The translations under genes were made by a program, and so were the position numbers. Below, in pieces: positions 7,177-15,410 of a stretch of 36,298 bases of DNA; positions within the stretch are counted from its first letter, which is position 1, and every line of letters begins with the position of its first letter. Where the stretch lies: NCBI GenBank assembly GCA_903861005.1, contig CAIOSP010000056.1, positions 1 through 36,298 on the forward strand, read 5' to 3'. Source of the DNA: an uncultured Pseudomonadota bacterium. Its GTDB lineage: Bacteria; Myxococcota_A; UBA796; GCA-2862545. The notes beneath the pieces were generated by a model that made no database searches, was not told the origin of the DNA, and saw only the letters and a program-made list of their open reading frames with translations.

Positions 7177-8013
7177 ATGTCGATCAACTGGTTCCCCGGT
7201 CACATGTCGACGGCGCGCAAGGAGATCCGGACGGCCATGCCGTCGGTGGATCTGGTCATCGAGGTGCTAGACGCGCGGATCCCCTTCAGCAGCGAGAACC
7301 CGCTCGTCGCCGAGCTGCGCGGCCAGAAGCCGTGCATCCAGATCCTCAACAAGAGCGACCTCGCCGATCCGTCGGTCACGGCGGAGTGGCTCGCCGCGAT
7401 CGCCGCGACCTCCGACATCCGGGCGTTTACGCACCACCGGCAGGAGTCGAACCTGCTGCAGACGGTCACGCAGCTCGCCAAGAGCCTGGTCACGGCCAAC
7501 CGGATGCGCCCCATGACGGCGATGATCGTCGGGATCCCGAACGTCGGGAAGTCGACGTTGATCAACTGCCTGTCCGGTCGGACCATTGCCAAGACGGGCA
7601 ACAAGCCCGCCGTGACCACCATGCAGCAGCGCGTGCAGGTCGGGAGCGATCTGGTGTTGCTCGACACGCCCGGCTTCCTGTGGCCGAAGCTGAGCCCGGA
7701 GGAGTGCGGATACCGGCTGGCGGTGACCGGCGCCGTCTCGGACCGGGTGATCGACTTTCATGACATCGGCACCTTCGCCGCTCAGTTCGTGGCCAGCCGT
7801 TACCCCACGGCGGTGACGAACTTCTACGGCTTTGCCGAGCTTCCGACAGGCGAAGAGGCGCTGTTGGACGCGATCGGCCGACGCCGAGGGTTCCTCGGGC
7901 GAGGTGGCATCGTGGACCTGCCTCGGGCGGCGGAGCGGCTCATCCTCGACCTGCGTGCCGGGGCGTTCGGGCCGATCAGCTTGGAGCGGCCGAGCGACTG
8001 CGGGGGCCGGTAG
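7177..8013 (+). CDS. ylqF: Ribosome biogenesis GTPase RbgA/YlqF
   Basis: This is a circularly permuted GTPase that helps late assembly of the large ribosomal subunit. The 278-residue product starts with the family hallmark NWFPGHM (4-10). The G motifs appear in permuted order: NKSD (58-61, G4), then the P-loop GIPNVGKST (119-127, G1), then DTPG (163-166, G3). The length is close to B. subtilis RbgA (282), and the C-terminal RNA-binding part is present. ATG 7177 has AGGAG about 6 nt upstream. It appears monocistronic and intact, in contrast to the broken genes before it. Confidence 0.93.
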   Translation: MSINWFPGHMSTARKEIRTAMPSVDLVIEVLDARIPFSSENPLVAELRGQKPCIQILNKSDLADPSVTAEWLAAIAATSDIRAFTHHRQESNLLQTVTQLAKSLVTANRMRPMTAMIVGIPNVGKSTLINCLSGRTIAKTGNKPAVTTMQQRVQVGSDLVLLDTPGFLWPKLSPEECGYRLAVTGAVSDRVIDFHDIGTFAAQFVASRYPTAVTNFYGFAELPTGEEALLDAIGRRRGFLGRGGIVDLPRAAERLILDLRAGAFGPISLERPSDCGGR

Positions 8014-8037
8014 CGACTCGCGCCCCTCCCGCTCGGG

Positions 8038-8430
8038 TCAGTCCTGTCGCGCCGCCGCGCGGGCCTTCGCGCGCCGCTCGGCCTTTGGCGCCTTCGGCTT
8101 CTTGACGTTCGTCGGGAGCAGCAGCGTCCAGGCGAGCGCCTCAGCCGCGAGGCTCTTGAGCAGCTCAGCGTCGGCGGGGACGTCGACCTGCACGTAGTCA
8201 CCCCAGGCGCGCTCCGGCGTGGGCGTGAACACGCGCATCCCGGGCTGGCCCGCGAGCGCCGCCACCCGCGCGGGGCCGATCCGCGCGACCACGGTCTCCT
8301 CGAACGTTCCGAAGAACATCTGGCGATGGACGAACGCGCAGGGCACGCCGAACATCTTCTTGCTCTCGACCCGCGTGTCGGCGGGGAGGGCGGCCGCGAA
8401 GGCAGCGGCGGCGGCAGAGATCGGGTCCAT
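8038..8430 (-). CDS. TfoX N-terminal domain protein
   Basis: This is a small protein (130 residues) with the TfoX/Sxy N-terminal domain. The core SKKMFGVPCAFVHRQMFFGTF (about 23-43) and the following VVARIGP strand are diagnostic. The GAVDYV-like position appears as WGDYVQVDV. It lacks the C-terminal TfoX domain of the competence regulator, so a role in competence should not be assumed. The C-terminus is a Lys/Arg/Ala tail, which could bind nucleic acid. ATG 8430 is preferred: GGAG lies 7 nt upstream, whereas the alternative GTG at 8436 overlaps that site. It converges with ylqF. Confidence 0.8.
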   Translation of the reverse strand: MDPISAAAAAFAAALPADTRVESKKMFGVPCAFVHRQMFFGTFEETVVARIGPARVAALAGQPGMRVFTPTPERAWGDYVQVDVPADAELLKSLAAEALAWTLLLPTNVKKPKAPKAERRAKARAAARQD

Positions 8431-8687
8431 GTTCACTCCAGGTCGCGCCGTCTATCCGGATTACGGCGCTCCGGAGACGGGCGCGGCAAGTTGGCGGGGC
8501 TGTCGCGCGACGCACCGAGCGCGGAGCTTGGGCGCAGACCCGGTGCGGACTCGCGGCGATCGGGTCAAGAGCGCGCCCCGCCAAGGTCGCGGCGGATCCC
8601 TTCTCGACCGCAGCGAAGAAGTCTGGCATCCTGCAAACCACTCGCAGCCCGCGACGCTCGGGAACCCCACACTCTCAGGACCGAGCC

Positions 8688-9470
8688 ATGTCAAACCGCC
8701 CGCACACCTCCACCGCCGCGGCATGCAGCTCGCCCCTGCGTCCAGCTCTCCCCGCGCTCCTCGCCGCCCTGCACGGATGCGCGCTCGCCGAACCGCCGAC
8801 TTGCACCCCAGAGGCTGACACGGCGTGCTTCGTCGGCGCGTTTCGATCGCTGCTCGGTCAGCCGATGGACAGCGTGGAGGTCTGCACGCCCGATCTACCG
8901 GACGTGCCATGCACCACAACCGGGCCGGACGGGACGTGGCGGCTCCCAGGCCTGCCGCGCGACACCGACGTCGTCGTCACCGCCTCGCACGAGGGCACGG
9001 TGGAGACCGTCTTCCCCCAGTCGACGACGTTGGATTGGTACGACTGGTACAAGGTGATGGTCCCGCTCTCGATCATGAACACCAACGCCTCCAATGTCGG
9101 CGCCACGCTCGACCCGGCGCGTGGGAACATCCTGTTCATCGTCTGGGAGGGCTTGAACCTCGACGGCGTGGACACCGCGCGCGTACCCGACGTCACGGTC
9201 CGCTCCCTCAGCGGCGAGGGCGCAGTGTTCTACTCCAGCTCGATCGGCCTCGCGTCCGCGAAGGCCGAGGCCACGACCTCCAACGGATCCGGCGGCGTGC
9301 TCAACCTCACGCCGGGCGTTCACGAGCTCGAGTTCACCGCGCCGGGCGGCCCATGCTCCGAGCCGATGTTCCACTGGTCCTACACAAGCCCGAACGTGAT
9401 CCCTGTGCCGGTGCTGGCCGGACACACGACCGCGATCGACGTGCTCTGTCCGACTCAGGACGGCGGCTGA
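8688..9470 (+). CDS. Lipoprotein with regulatory-like beta-sandwich domain
   Basis: The product is 260 residues. The N-terminus (Ser/Thr-rich, then PALPALLAALHGC) reads as a lipoprotein signal with lipobox LHGC. The next region resembles a carboxypeptidase-regulatory-like (Ig-type) domain: a start with ACFVGAF, then TTTGPDGTWRLPGLPRDTDVVVTA, the usual GxxxTDxxGxYxLxGLP pattern. The remainder (about 120-260) is beta-rich with no family I recognise. It is probably an outer-membrane-anchored surface protein. Its 3' end overlaps the convergent metallo-hydrolase gene by 16 nt. Confidence 0.7.
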   Translation: MSNRPHTSTAAACSSPLRPALPALLAALHGCALAEPPTCTPEADTACFVGAFRSLLGQPMDSVEVCTPDLPDVPCTTTGPDGTWRLPGLPRDTDVVVTASHEGTVETVFPQSTTLDWYDWYKVMVPLSIMNTNASNVGATLDPARGNILFIVWEGLNLDGVDTARVPDVTVRSLSGEGAVFYSSSIGLASAKAEATTSNGSGGVLNLTPGVHELEFTAPGGPCSEPMFHWSYTSPNVIPVPVLAGHTTAIDVLCPTQDGG

Positions 9471-10474
9471 AAGCGGAAGCGGGCCCCAAACCCGGGAAAG
9501 AGGTACCGCTCGCCCCCGGGCTCGGCGCGCAGCGTCTCGCGCAGCTCTGGGAGGTCCACCTTCACGCCCTCGCGAGGGGCCTCGTCCACCGTGCGGAAGA
9601 AGTTGTCCCAGTGGCAGAAGATCACGTGTCGCGGATCGATGTGATCGAGGACCGACGGCGCTCCAAGCGCGCGGAAGTTGGCCGTGTCCATCGCGAGCAG
9701 CGCGACGTCGACACGACGCTCGTCGAGGATGTGCTTGGGCGCCACGCCTGAGGGGGGGCCGGTGCTGGACGTCTCCACGAACACCCGGTGCGCGATGGCC
9801 CCGTCGGCGTCGAGGAGGTCCACGAGCCACGCGGTGGTGTGCCCCTCTTGGTAGTGCGACGCGCGTACGGGCGGCTCGGTCCGGTCCTCGGTCAACACGT
9901 GGCGGAACAAGTGCACGCCGGGGATGTTGCACGGGTGTCCCGAGCGGATCGGCAGCACGCGGATCCGGCCGTCCGCGAGCAGGATGGGCGCGCCGTCTTC
10001 GGTGGGCGAAGCGAGTCGATCATCCACGAGCGCCCACGGACGCTCGAGGTGCAAGGGCGCGAAGATGTGGGCCACCGAGGCGTCGCCGCACAGCACCGCG
10101 TCGGCGTGCAAGTGAGGCACGACCACCGGAAGGTCGAGGCAATGGTCGTAGTGGCCGTGCCCGATCAGCACCGCGCGCACGTCTCCCATTCCCGCGACGA
10201 ACGGCGCTGAGACGCTGGGGTCCGGATGGGTCCGGCTAAACGCCACCCTAGGAAATCGGTCGCGGGTGAAGAAGGGATCGGTGAGCACGCCGAGCCCGCG
10301 CCAGCGGAAGACGAACGCCGCGACCCCGAAGAAGGACACGTCGAGCTCGTCCCCCTCGTCCGCGCCGAGTGGCCCCCAACCATCGAACGGGAACGTCGCG
10401 AGGGGCGCTCCGCAGGCACTGGCCGCCACGGCCGCTAAGCCCGAGACCAAGATCGCGCGACGACTCACGGACAC
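9455..10474 (-). CDS. Metallo-beta-lactamase-fold hydrolase, Tat/lipoprotein signal
   Basis: The fold resembles UlaG/NAPE-PLD-type metallo-hydrolases. After the signal come DVSFFGVAAFVFRW, VLTDPFFTRD (first strand pair), the metal motif HGHYDH, a SGHPCN segment with a further His, and EGHTTAWLV; a late HWDNFF may supply the last histidine. Lipid, sugar-phosphate or phosphodiester substrates are all possible. The N-terminus shows SRRAIL followed by a hydrophobic stretch and AASAC, so export by Tat and lipidation are both suggested. GTG 10474 is preferred (GGAGG 5 nt upstream, just before the twin Arg); the frame extends to 10528 but adds a non-signal stretch. Length about 339 residues. Confidence 0.75.
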   Translation of the reverse strand: MSVSRRAILVSGLAAVAASACGAPLATFPFDGWGPLGADEGDELDVSFFGVAAFVFRWRGLGVLTDPFFTRDRFPRVAFSRTHPDPSVSAPFVAGMGDVRAVLIGHGHYDHCLDLPVVVPHLHADAVLCGDASVAHIFAPLHLERPWALVDDRLASPTEDGAPILLADGRIRVLPIRSGHPCNIPGVHLFRHVLTEDRTEPPVRASHYQEGHTTAWLVDLLDADGAIAHRVFVETSSTGPPSGVAPKHILDERRVDVALLAMDTANFRALGAPSVLDHIDPRHVIFCHWDNFFRTVDEAPREGVKVDLPELRETLRAEPGGERYLFPGFGARFRFQPPS

Positions 10475-10526
10475 GAGGGCCTCCAAGGGGCGCGTGGCAA
10501 CTTCAGAGAAAACGCCCCTCGCCGAC

Positions 10527-10536
10527 AAGCTACCAC
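10527..10536 (-). promoter_or_regulatory. Candidate extended -10 box (GTGGTAGCTT)
   Basis: On the minus strand GTGGTAGCTT lies about 55 nt before the GTG of the metallo-hydrolase gene. TGGTAGCTT fits an extended -10 (TGnTAnnnT). The same GTGGTAG core precedes other genes here (31048, 15353). No clear -35 is visible. Confidence 0.25.
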
Positions 10537-10606
10537 AGCCCGCGGCACTCCCACCACGAACGCGCAGAAGCGGCCGTGTCGTGGTGAGTCCGGCGACGGG
10601 TTCCGC

Positions 10607-11452
10607 TCACGGCGCCTGCGCGTCCACGCCCTCGTAGATGAACACAGTCTGCGCCTCGAACGCGAGCGTCGCGCTCATGTGGGTGCACGTCGCGCCGCCG
10701 TCCAACGAGATGTCGGCCTTCTGGAACAACACGGTCTCGAGCACGCCCAGCAGCTGCGTGCCGATGCCACCCACGTCGCCGATCTGGGACCAGAGGTCGT
10801 CCACCGAGATGGCGCCGCCGGCTTCACCGGAGCCGGTGCCGTCGTCGTTGAGGTGGATGCGCAGCGACGCGAGCTCAAGCGTGAGGTTGATCGGCACCTG
10901 GAAGATCGACAGCGACAGCGGCAGCGAGAGCCCACGCGCCACCACCGTGTGCTCATCCTCGTAGGTGGCGCACTCAGTCGTGAGCAGCGGGCCGCCGTCG
11001 CGCACCGGGAGCGTCTGGCCGGTCAGGAGGTGTCCGTCCGCGCCCACAAGCGGCGGCTCCGACGCGCGGAACACGTCGAGGCCAGCGCACTCGGTGCCTT
11101 TCTGTCGAACGCGAACCACCAACAGGAACTCGCCCGAGTCGACCGTCCCCTGGATCAGGTCCTCGAACGCGGCGCCGCCGACCTGCTCCATCAGCGGGAG
11201 GAGCGTGGCGAAGACATTGTCGATGCCTGGGCGACCGTCGGGATCGACGTAGTCGTTGAACCCGCACGCGCCATCCACGCCGTCGAGGTCGAAGCCGCGG
11301 GCGACGCCGTCTGGTGTGGCGCGCGCGAAGTCGAGCACGTCCATGGCGCCGACCCACTCCGTGGCGGCCCCCGACGCCGCGTCGGTGTCGTCGTCGTGCG
11401 CGCTCGGCGCGGTGCAGCCAATCGTCAGAAGCAAGGGTAGGACGTGTCTCAT
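10607..11452 (-). CDS. Lipoprotein, last gene of the DUF1592/DUF1552 operon
   Basis: Not recognised. The product is 281 residues with a short signal and lipobox (LLTIGC), then an acidic HDDDTD linker. The body is beta-rich: CGFNDYVDPDGRPGIDN looks like a calcium-type Asp loop, and later come repeated SLSLSIFQVPINLTLEL strands. Cysteines occur singly and could form exported disulfides. Its ATG overlaps the stop of the DUF1552 gene (ATGA), so it is translationally coupled to the pair and probably acts with it at the cell surface; this functional link is inference. Confidence 0.75.
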   Translation of the reverse strand: MRHVLPLLLTIGCTAPSAHDDDTDAASGAATEWVGAMDVLDFARATPDGVARGFDLDGVDGACGFNDYVDPDGRPGIDNVFATLLPLMEQVGGAAFEDLIQGTVDSGEFLLVVRVRQKGTECAGLDVFRASEPPLVGADGHLLTGQTLPVRDGGPLLTTECATYEDEHTVVARGLSLPLSLSIFQVPINLTLELASLRIHLNDDGTGSGEAGGAISVDDLWSQIGDVGGIGTQLLGVLETVLFQKADISLDGGATCTHMSATLAFEAQTVFIYEGVDAQAP

Positions 11453-12750
11453 GCCTCAAGCTCTCCAATGCTCTCGGTTTCCATGCAATCGTCCTCGCCG
11501 AACGAGGCCGCCCGAACCCCGACCGCGCGCATCAACGTGAGCGGGATGGCCGCCGCGCTCGCCCCGACCTCAGACCGCACGTGAATGCCGGTGCGAAGTG
11601 CGCCGTTGGCGCCGCCCGCGATCATCGTCGGAAACTCATCCAACGCGTGCAGGCGGCCGAGCGACACGTCCGACGAGCACAGCAGCGCGCAGTGATCGAG
11701 TAGGGTGCCGTCACCCTCGGGCACAGCGCGGAGCGCGTCGAGGAACAGCGCGAGCTGCTCCATGATCTGCAGGACACACTCCTGCACGCCGGGCTGATCG
11801 CCGAGCTCGTCATGCGTCATCCGGTGGTGCCCGTCCTTCAGGCCGTCGTACACCCAGTTGTTGTTGTGCTCAGAGAACACGTAGGTGAACACGCGCGTCT
11901 GGTCGCACGCGAGCGCCGTCACCATCAGGTCGGTCATCACCGCGTGGCGCTCCTTGAACGCGGCAGGGTTGGACGGCTCCACGGTGGGCGGCACACACGC
12001 GTCGAGGGCGGGGGTGGGCAGCTGGAGCTGCGCGATCCGACGCTCGATCTCGCGGATGCCGTCCAGGTGCTGCTCCAGCCGCGTCGCGTCGTCGCGTCCG
12101 AGCTGACCCTTCAACGTCCCGAGGTGCCCCGTCACGACGTCGAGTACGCTCTGGCGCAGCGCGAGCTTGGGGTCGGGCGGCGCGTCGCTGCCTGGCGGAC
12201 GGAAGCTGTCGCCGAACAGGCGCCGGAAGAGCGCGGCCGGATCCGCCTGGGTCGGATTGCCAGCGTTCGGGCCGTTCCACGAGATCACCTGCTCGCTGGT
12301 GACGCCGCACTCGATCGACCGGAACGGGGTGGTGCCGCCGATCGCCGCCGCGATGATCTGGTCGAAGGTCGGCCCCAGCGCGTAGGTGCCGTCGCCGGAT
12401 CCACGGTTCGGATCGATCCCGGTCAGGAAGCCAAACTTGCCCGACGTGTGCGGGCTGATGTTCGGGACCTTCACCTCGTAGCCGGACACCACCGACAGCA
12501 CGTCGGTGTGCCGCGCGAGCGGGGCGAGGAGCCGCGACGGGGCCCAGCCGGCGCCGGTCGTGGCGGGCGTCCAGTGCTCGGGCACCATGCCGTTGCCCCA
12601 GTTGAAGTTTCCAAACCGCGTCGGGAACACGCCCTCGGCGGCCCGAGCCTGACCACGACGGCCAAGCGAGGGGAGGAAGGGGAGCGGGACAGTGATCAGC
12701 GCGCTGCCGAGCATGCCGCGGAGCACTTGGCGTCGGGACAACGGCTTCAT
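11449..12750 (-). CDS. DUF1552 family protein with Tat signal
   Basis: This family is widespread in Planctomycetes and Myxococcota and is almost always next to a DUF1592-type protein; its biochemical function is not established. The product is 433 residues. A twin-arginine signal (SRRQVLRGML, residues 5-14) is followed by a hydrophobic stretch and AxA before the mature N-terminus. Family features include RFGNFNWGNGMVPEHWTP, LSVVSGYEVKV, the HTSGKFGFLTG segment, SIECGV, HNNNWVYDGLKDGHHRMTH and the late LLCSSDVSLG. The His/Asn-rich segments suggest a metal-dependent hydrolase-like site (inference). Four-base overlaps with both neighbours mark one operon. Confidence 0.9.
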   Translation of the reverse strand: MKPLSRRQVLRGMLGSALITVPLPFLPSLGRRGQARAAEGVFPTRFGNFNWGNGMVPEHWTPATTGAGWAPSRLLAPLARHTDVLSVVSGYEVKVPNISPHTSGKFGFLTGIDPNRGSGDGTYALGPTFDQIIAAAIGGTTPFRSIECGVTSEQVISWNGPNAGNPTQADPAALFRRLFGDSFRPPGSDAPPDPKLALRQSVLDVVTGHLGTLKGQLGRDDATRLEQHLDGIREIERRIAQLQLPTPALDACVPPTVEPSNPAAFKERHAVMTDLMVTALACDQTRVFTYVFSEHNNNWVYDGLKDGHHRMTHDELGDQPGVQECVLQIMEQLALFLDALRAVPEGDGTLLDHCALLCSSDVSLGRLHALDEFPTMIAGGANGALRTGIHVRSEVGASAAAIPLTLMRAVGVRAASFGEDDCMETESIGELEA

Positions 12751-14375
12751 GGGCTCTCCAGGCGGCGGAACATCGGGCTGCGCACCAGGTCAAGCCAGAG
12801 CGGCTGAAGGCGCGCGTCCTGCTGATCGAATCGAGCGCGGAGCGCGTCCACCATCTCGTCCTCGCCGTCGCCGGGCGCGCGGCCAAGCGCGCGACGCACC
12901 ACCTGCAGCACCAGGCAGTCGGTGAGCATTGGATCGGCGGCGAGCAGGTCGGCCATCTCTGAGAGCCCGCGAAAGTCGACGCCGTCGAGCGTGCCGCTGG
13001 CGTCGATCGGGTAGCCGGCCTCGTCGTCGCGCCAGCGTCCGATCGCGTCGAAGTTCTCGAGCGGCAGCCCGATCAGATCCATGCGCGTGTGGCACGACGC
13101 GCAGGACGGATCCGCGAGGTGCGCCGTGACCCGGTCTCGGAGCGTAGGCCGCTCGGCGTCGGTCGCGGGGATGGACGTGTTCACGCCTGCCGGGGGCGGC
13201 GGAAGCGGCGAGCACAGGAGGGACTCCCGGATGGCCTGCCCGCGGAGCGTCGCGCTCGTGGCCGTGCTGTGGCTGTGGCTCGCGAGGAAGGACACCTGCC
13301 CGAGCAGGCCACGGCGCTCGCCCTTGGCCGGCAGCTCGATCTGCGCGAACGCGTCGAGGGATGGCGCTTGCACCCGGTACACGGCGGCGAGCTCGCGATC
13401 GACGAACGTGGTGCGGGTGGTGAGCAGTGTGCGCAGGTCCGTGTCCTTGTCGAACGCGACATACTCGCCGAGGCGCAGCGTCTCCTCGCGCGCGGACGCG
13501 CCGAGCGTCGCGCTGATGTTCGGGAAGAGCTCCGGATCCTTGTCCAAGTGATCCAGTGCGTCGAGCTTGAGGACGTCGGTCAGCCAGGCCCGCATCCCGC
13601 GGCGCGCCTCCGGCGACGCGATCAGGCGTCGCGCCTGCGCCTCCAAGCCCTCGGTGGTGTCGAGCTCGCCCGCCTCGGCGGCGTCGAGCAGCGCTGAATC
13701 GGGAGGCCCGTCGGTGATCAGGTAAGACAGGCGGGTGGCCAGCTCGAACGAAGTCCGGCGCCGCCCTCCATTTGGATCCGCCTCGCCGATCTCCGGACGG
13801 TAAAGAAAGTAGGGCGACTGAAGGACCGCGGCGATGCCGTACTCCAGCCCGCCCCAGAAGTCGTTCAGGGTTGACGCGGCGCCAGAGGTGACGGCCACTA
13901 GCGCGTCGACCTCTCCGTCCGTGACCGGACGACGCCACGCGCGCCGCGCCAGAGACGCGAGGGTGACCCGCGCGCAGTCCTCGTCCACGGTCGCCGCGGG
14001 CACGCACGGCATCCAGGCCTCGCGGCGCTCGGGGCTGAGCGCCTGGGTTGCAACCTCGTACGAAGCGACCTCGTACTCCTCCACGCCGCTCGGCGAGGTG
14101 GCCGAGATGCCCGCACCGAGCGCAGCGAGTCCGTCCACCCGCGTGTCCGGCTCCAGCGCGACTGAGAGCGTGATGCCCGAACCGAACAGCGCCTCCACTG
14201 AGGCCGCGTATTGCGCGCGGGAGAGTCGACTGGTGACCGCGGGGCCAGGATCTAACGGCACGTCGCCGAGATCGACCAAGGGCTCCGCCGGCGGAGCGGC
14301 GGTCCCGCAGGCCGACAACATCAGGACAAACAGCGCTGCTCGCACTCGGAGCTCCGGGAAAACCACGAGGACCAT
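12747..14375 (-). CDS. DUF1592/DUF1588-family lipoprotein
   Basis: This is the 542-residue partner of the DUF1552 protein. It begins with a lipoprotein signal (lipobox LMLSAC), then the DUF1587-like SRAQYAASVEALFG segment. Next is the DUF1595-like region (CARVTLASLARRAWRRPVT) and DUF1592 (YGIAAVLQSPYFLYRPEIG, LATRLSYLI). The DUF1588 region has RRGLLGQVSFLASHSH, AIRESLLCSPLPPPP and a CASCH motif (425-429) that resembles a c-type haem site, followed by MDLIGLPLENFDAIGRWRD. The C-terminal DUF1585 part has LVLQVVRRALGR. Only one CxxCH is present, so haem binding is possible but not proven. First gene of the minus-strand operon; the promoter should lie in 14376-14460. Confidence 0.9.
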   Translation of the reverse strand: MVLVVFPELRVRAALFVLMLSACGTAAPPAEPLVDLGDVPLDPGPAVTSRLSRAQYAASVEALFGSGITLSVALEPDTRVDGLAALGAGISATSPSGVEEYEVASYEVATQALSPERREAWMPCVPAATVDEDCARVTLASLARRAWRRPVTDGEVDALVAVTSGAASTLNDFWGGLEYGIAAVLQSPYFLYRPEIGEADPNGGRRRTSFELATRLSYLITDGPPDSALLDAAEAGELDTTEGLEAQARRLIASPEARRGMRAWLTDVLKLDALDHLDKDPELFPNISATLGASAREETLRLGEYVAFDKDTDLRTLLTTRTTFVDRELAAVYRVQAPSLDAFAQIELPAKGERRGLLGQVSFLASHSHSTATSATLRGQAIRESLLCSPLPPPPAGVNTSIPATDAERPTLRDRVTAHLADPSCASCHTRMDLIGLPLENFDAIGRWRDDEAGYPIDASGTLDGVDFRGLSEMADLLAADPMLTDCLVLQVVRRALGRAPGDGEDEMVDALRARFDQQDARLQPLWLDLVRSPMFRRLESP

Positions 14376-14682
14376 AGCACACGCGCTTGGTGGTGCCGGG
14401 CTGACGCGCCCCGCATAGCAGGAGAGTAGCGGCTGCCGCGCCAGAGAACGGGCGTTGCGAGGGCAGCTCGCGCGCCTAGCGAGACCTCGGGGGTGGAGAA
14501 GCTCGCGCGCCTAGCGAGACCTCGGGGGTGGAGAATTAGGGTGCAGCTCCGCGTCCGCACGACCGCGCGTGCCGTTGGCGCGACCCGCCCATCTGGCGCC
14601 ACGTCCGGCGGGACCCACGCGACGGTGACCCGTCCGTGGCGTGCACGGCGGGCGTCGAATTGCACGGTCGGCGGACGTCCTG
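14376..14682. other. Intergenic region with upstream signals and a tandem repeat
   Basis: This 307-bp stretch lies between the divergent DUF1592 and SGNH genes. It contains the exact 35-bp tandem duplication at 14466-14535. Open frames across it on either strand give only Arg/Ala-rich translations without recognisable motifs. No RNA gene was recognised. Confidence 0.5.
14466..14535. repeat. Exact tandem duplication, 2 x 35 bp
   Basis: Positions 14466-14500 and 14501-14535 are identical. Each unit holds a small inverted repeat CTCGC-GCGCCTA-GCGAG (14467-14483 and 14502-14518) followed by ACCTCGGGGGTGGAGAA. The duplication sits between two divergent genes, so it could double an operator or a transcript leader; no function is proven. 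Confidence 0.9.
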
Positions 14683-15228
14683 ATGCCGTGGAACGACGAC
14701 GCATGTGCGGGCATCGACGCCAAGGGTTCCGCCTTCGCGTCTTCCGTCGCCCGCTTTCAGGCTGAGGATGACCTCGCGGCGCCGCCGAGCGGACTCCTGG
14801 TGATCACCGGCAGTTCGTCGATTCGGCGGTGGGAGACCGCTTCGCGCTCGCTCGCCTCGTGGGGTGTCGTGCAGCGCGGCATCGGTGGGTCGCACATGCG
14901 CGACATCGCCGCGTGGGCGGAGCAGCTCGTCCTGCGTCACCATCCGCGAGGGGTTCTGGTGTTTGCGGGCACCAACGACATCGCGGACGGCGTCCCGCCG
15001 GACGAGGTCGTGCGGTCCTGGCGCTGTCGGGTGCAGAAGGTGCGCGGCGCGCTTGGGCGCGTGCCGGTGATCTACATCGGCATCACGCCCGCCCCGTCCC
15101 GGTGGTCGTTGAGGGAAGAGAACGACGCGGTCAACTCGGAGATCGCGCGGCTCGCGCGCCTGCATTGTGCGGGCAGCTCTAAGTCGACGTGCAGCAGGTG
15201 GACGGAAACCCGGCCTGCCTGTCGCTGA
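14683..15228 (+). pseudogene. SGNH/GDSL-type hydrolase, C-terminally truncated
   Basis: The frame matches SGNH lipase/acetyl-hydrolase proteins for about 150 residues. Block I is VITGSSSIRRW (nucleophile Ser), block II is QRGIGGSHMRD (Gly) and block III is VFAGTNDIADG (Asn), followed by VYIGITPAPSRW. After EIARLA the homology stops and the last 20-25 residues are out of character. Block V, with the catalytic Asp and His (usually D-G-L-H), is missing, so activity is unlikely. The ATG at 14683 is preferred over the GTG at 14641, which adds a basic stretch. Beyond 15180 another frame reads VDVQQVDGNPACLSLMELE, probably part of whatever fused here. Confidence 0.7.
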
Positions 15229-15352
15229 TGGAGCTTGAGATCGTGGCGCGGTAATCCGCGGCGCGGCCCGGCTGCGCTCCGAGGGGGCGGCGCCGTGCTG
15301 GTGGCGTGCGGTGAGACCGTAGGGGAGCGAGAGCGCGGGTGAAGAGCGCCCG

Positions 15353-15395
15353 TGGTAGACCCGCCCGAACGGGCGGGGGATCTGGAAACGCCTGT
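15353..15395 (+). mobile_element. Possible IS91-like terminal repeat, copy 4 (end only)
   Basis: Only the last 43 bp resemble the other copies: the GTGGTAGA-type box at 15353, a hairpin, a purine-rich spacer, TGGAAACGCCTGT and the same end. The hairpin is different in sequence (CCCGCCC-GAAC-GGGCGGG, 15360-15377) but sits at the same place as the GCTTC-G-GAAGC hairpin of copies 1 and 2. It follows the truncated SGNH gene and precedes the DUF4239 gene. Because the match is short, a shared promoter-leader motif is an alternative. Confidence 0.35.
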
Positions 15396-15410
15396 GCGCT
15401 GGAGTTGTTC

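Noticed and set aside
8038-8430. Competence regulator Sxy/TfoX
   Set aside because: Only the N-terminal TfoX domain is present, and this occurs in many proteins not linked to competence.
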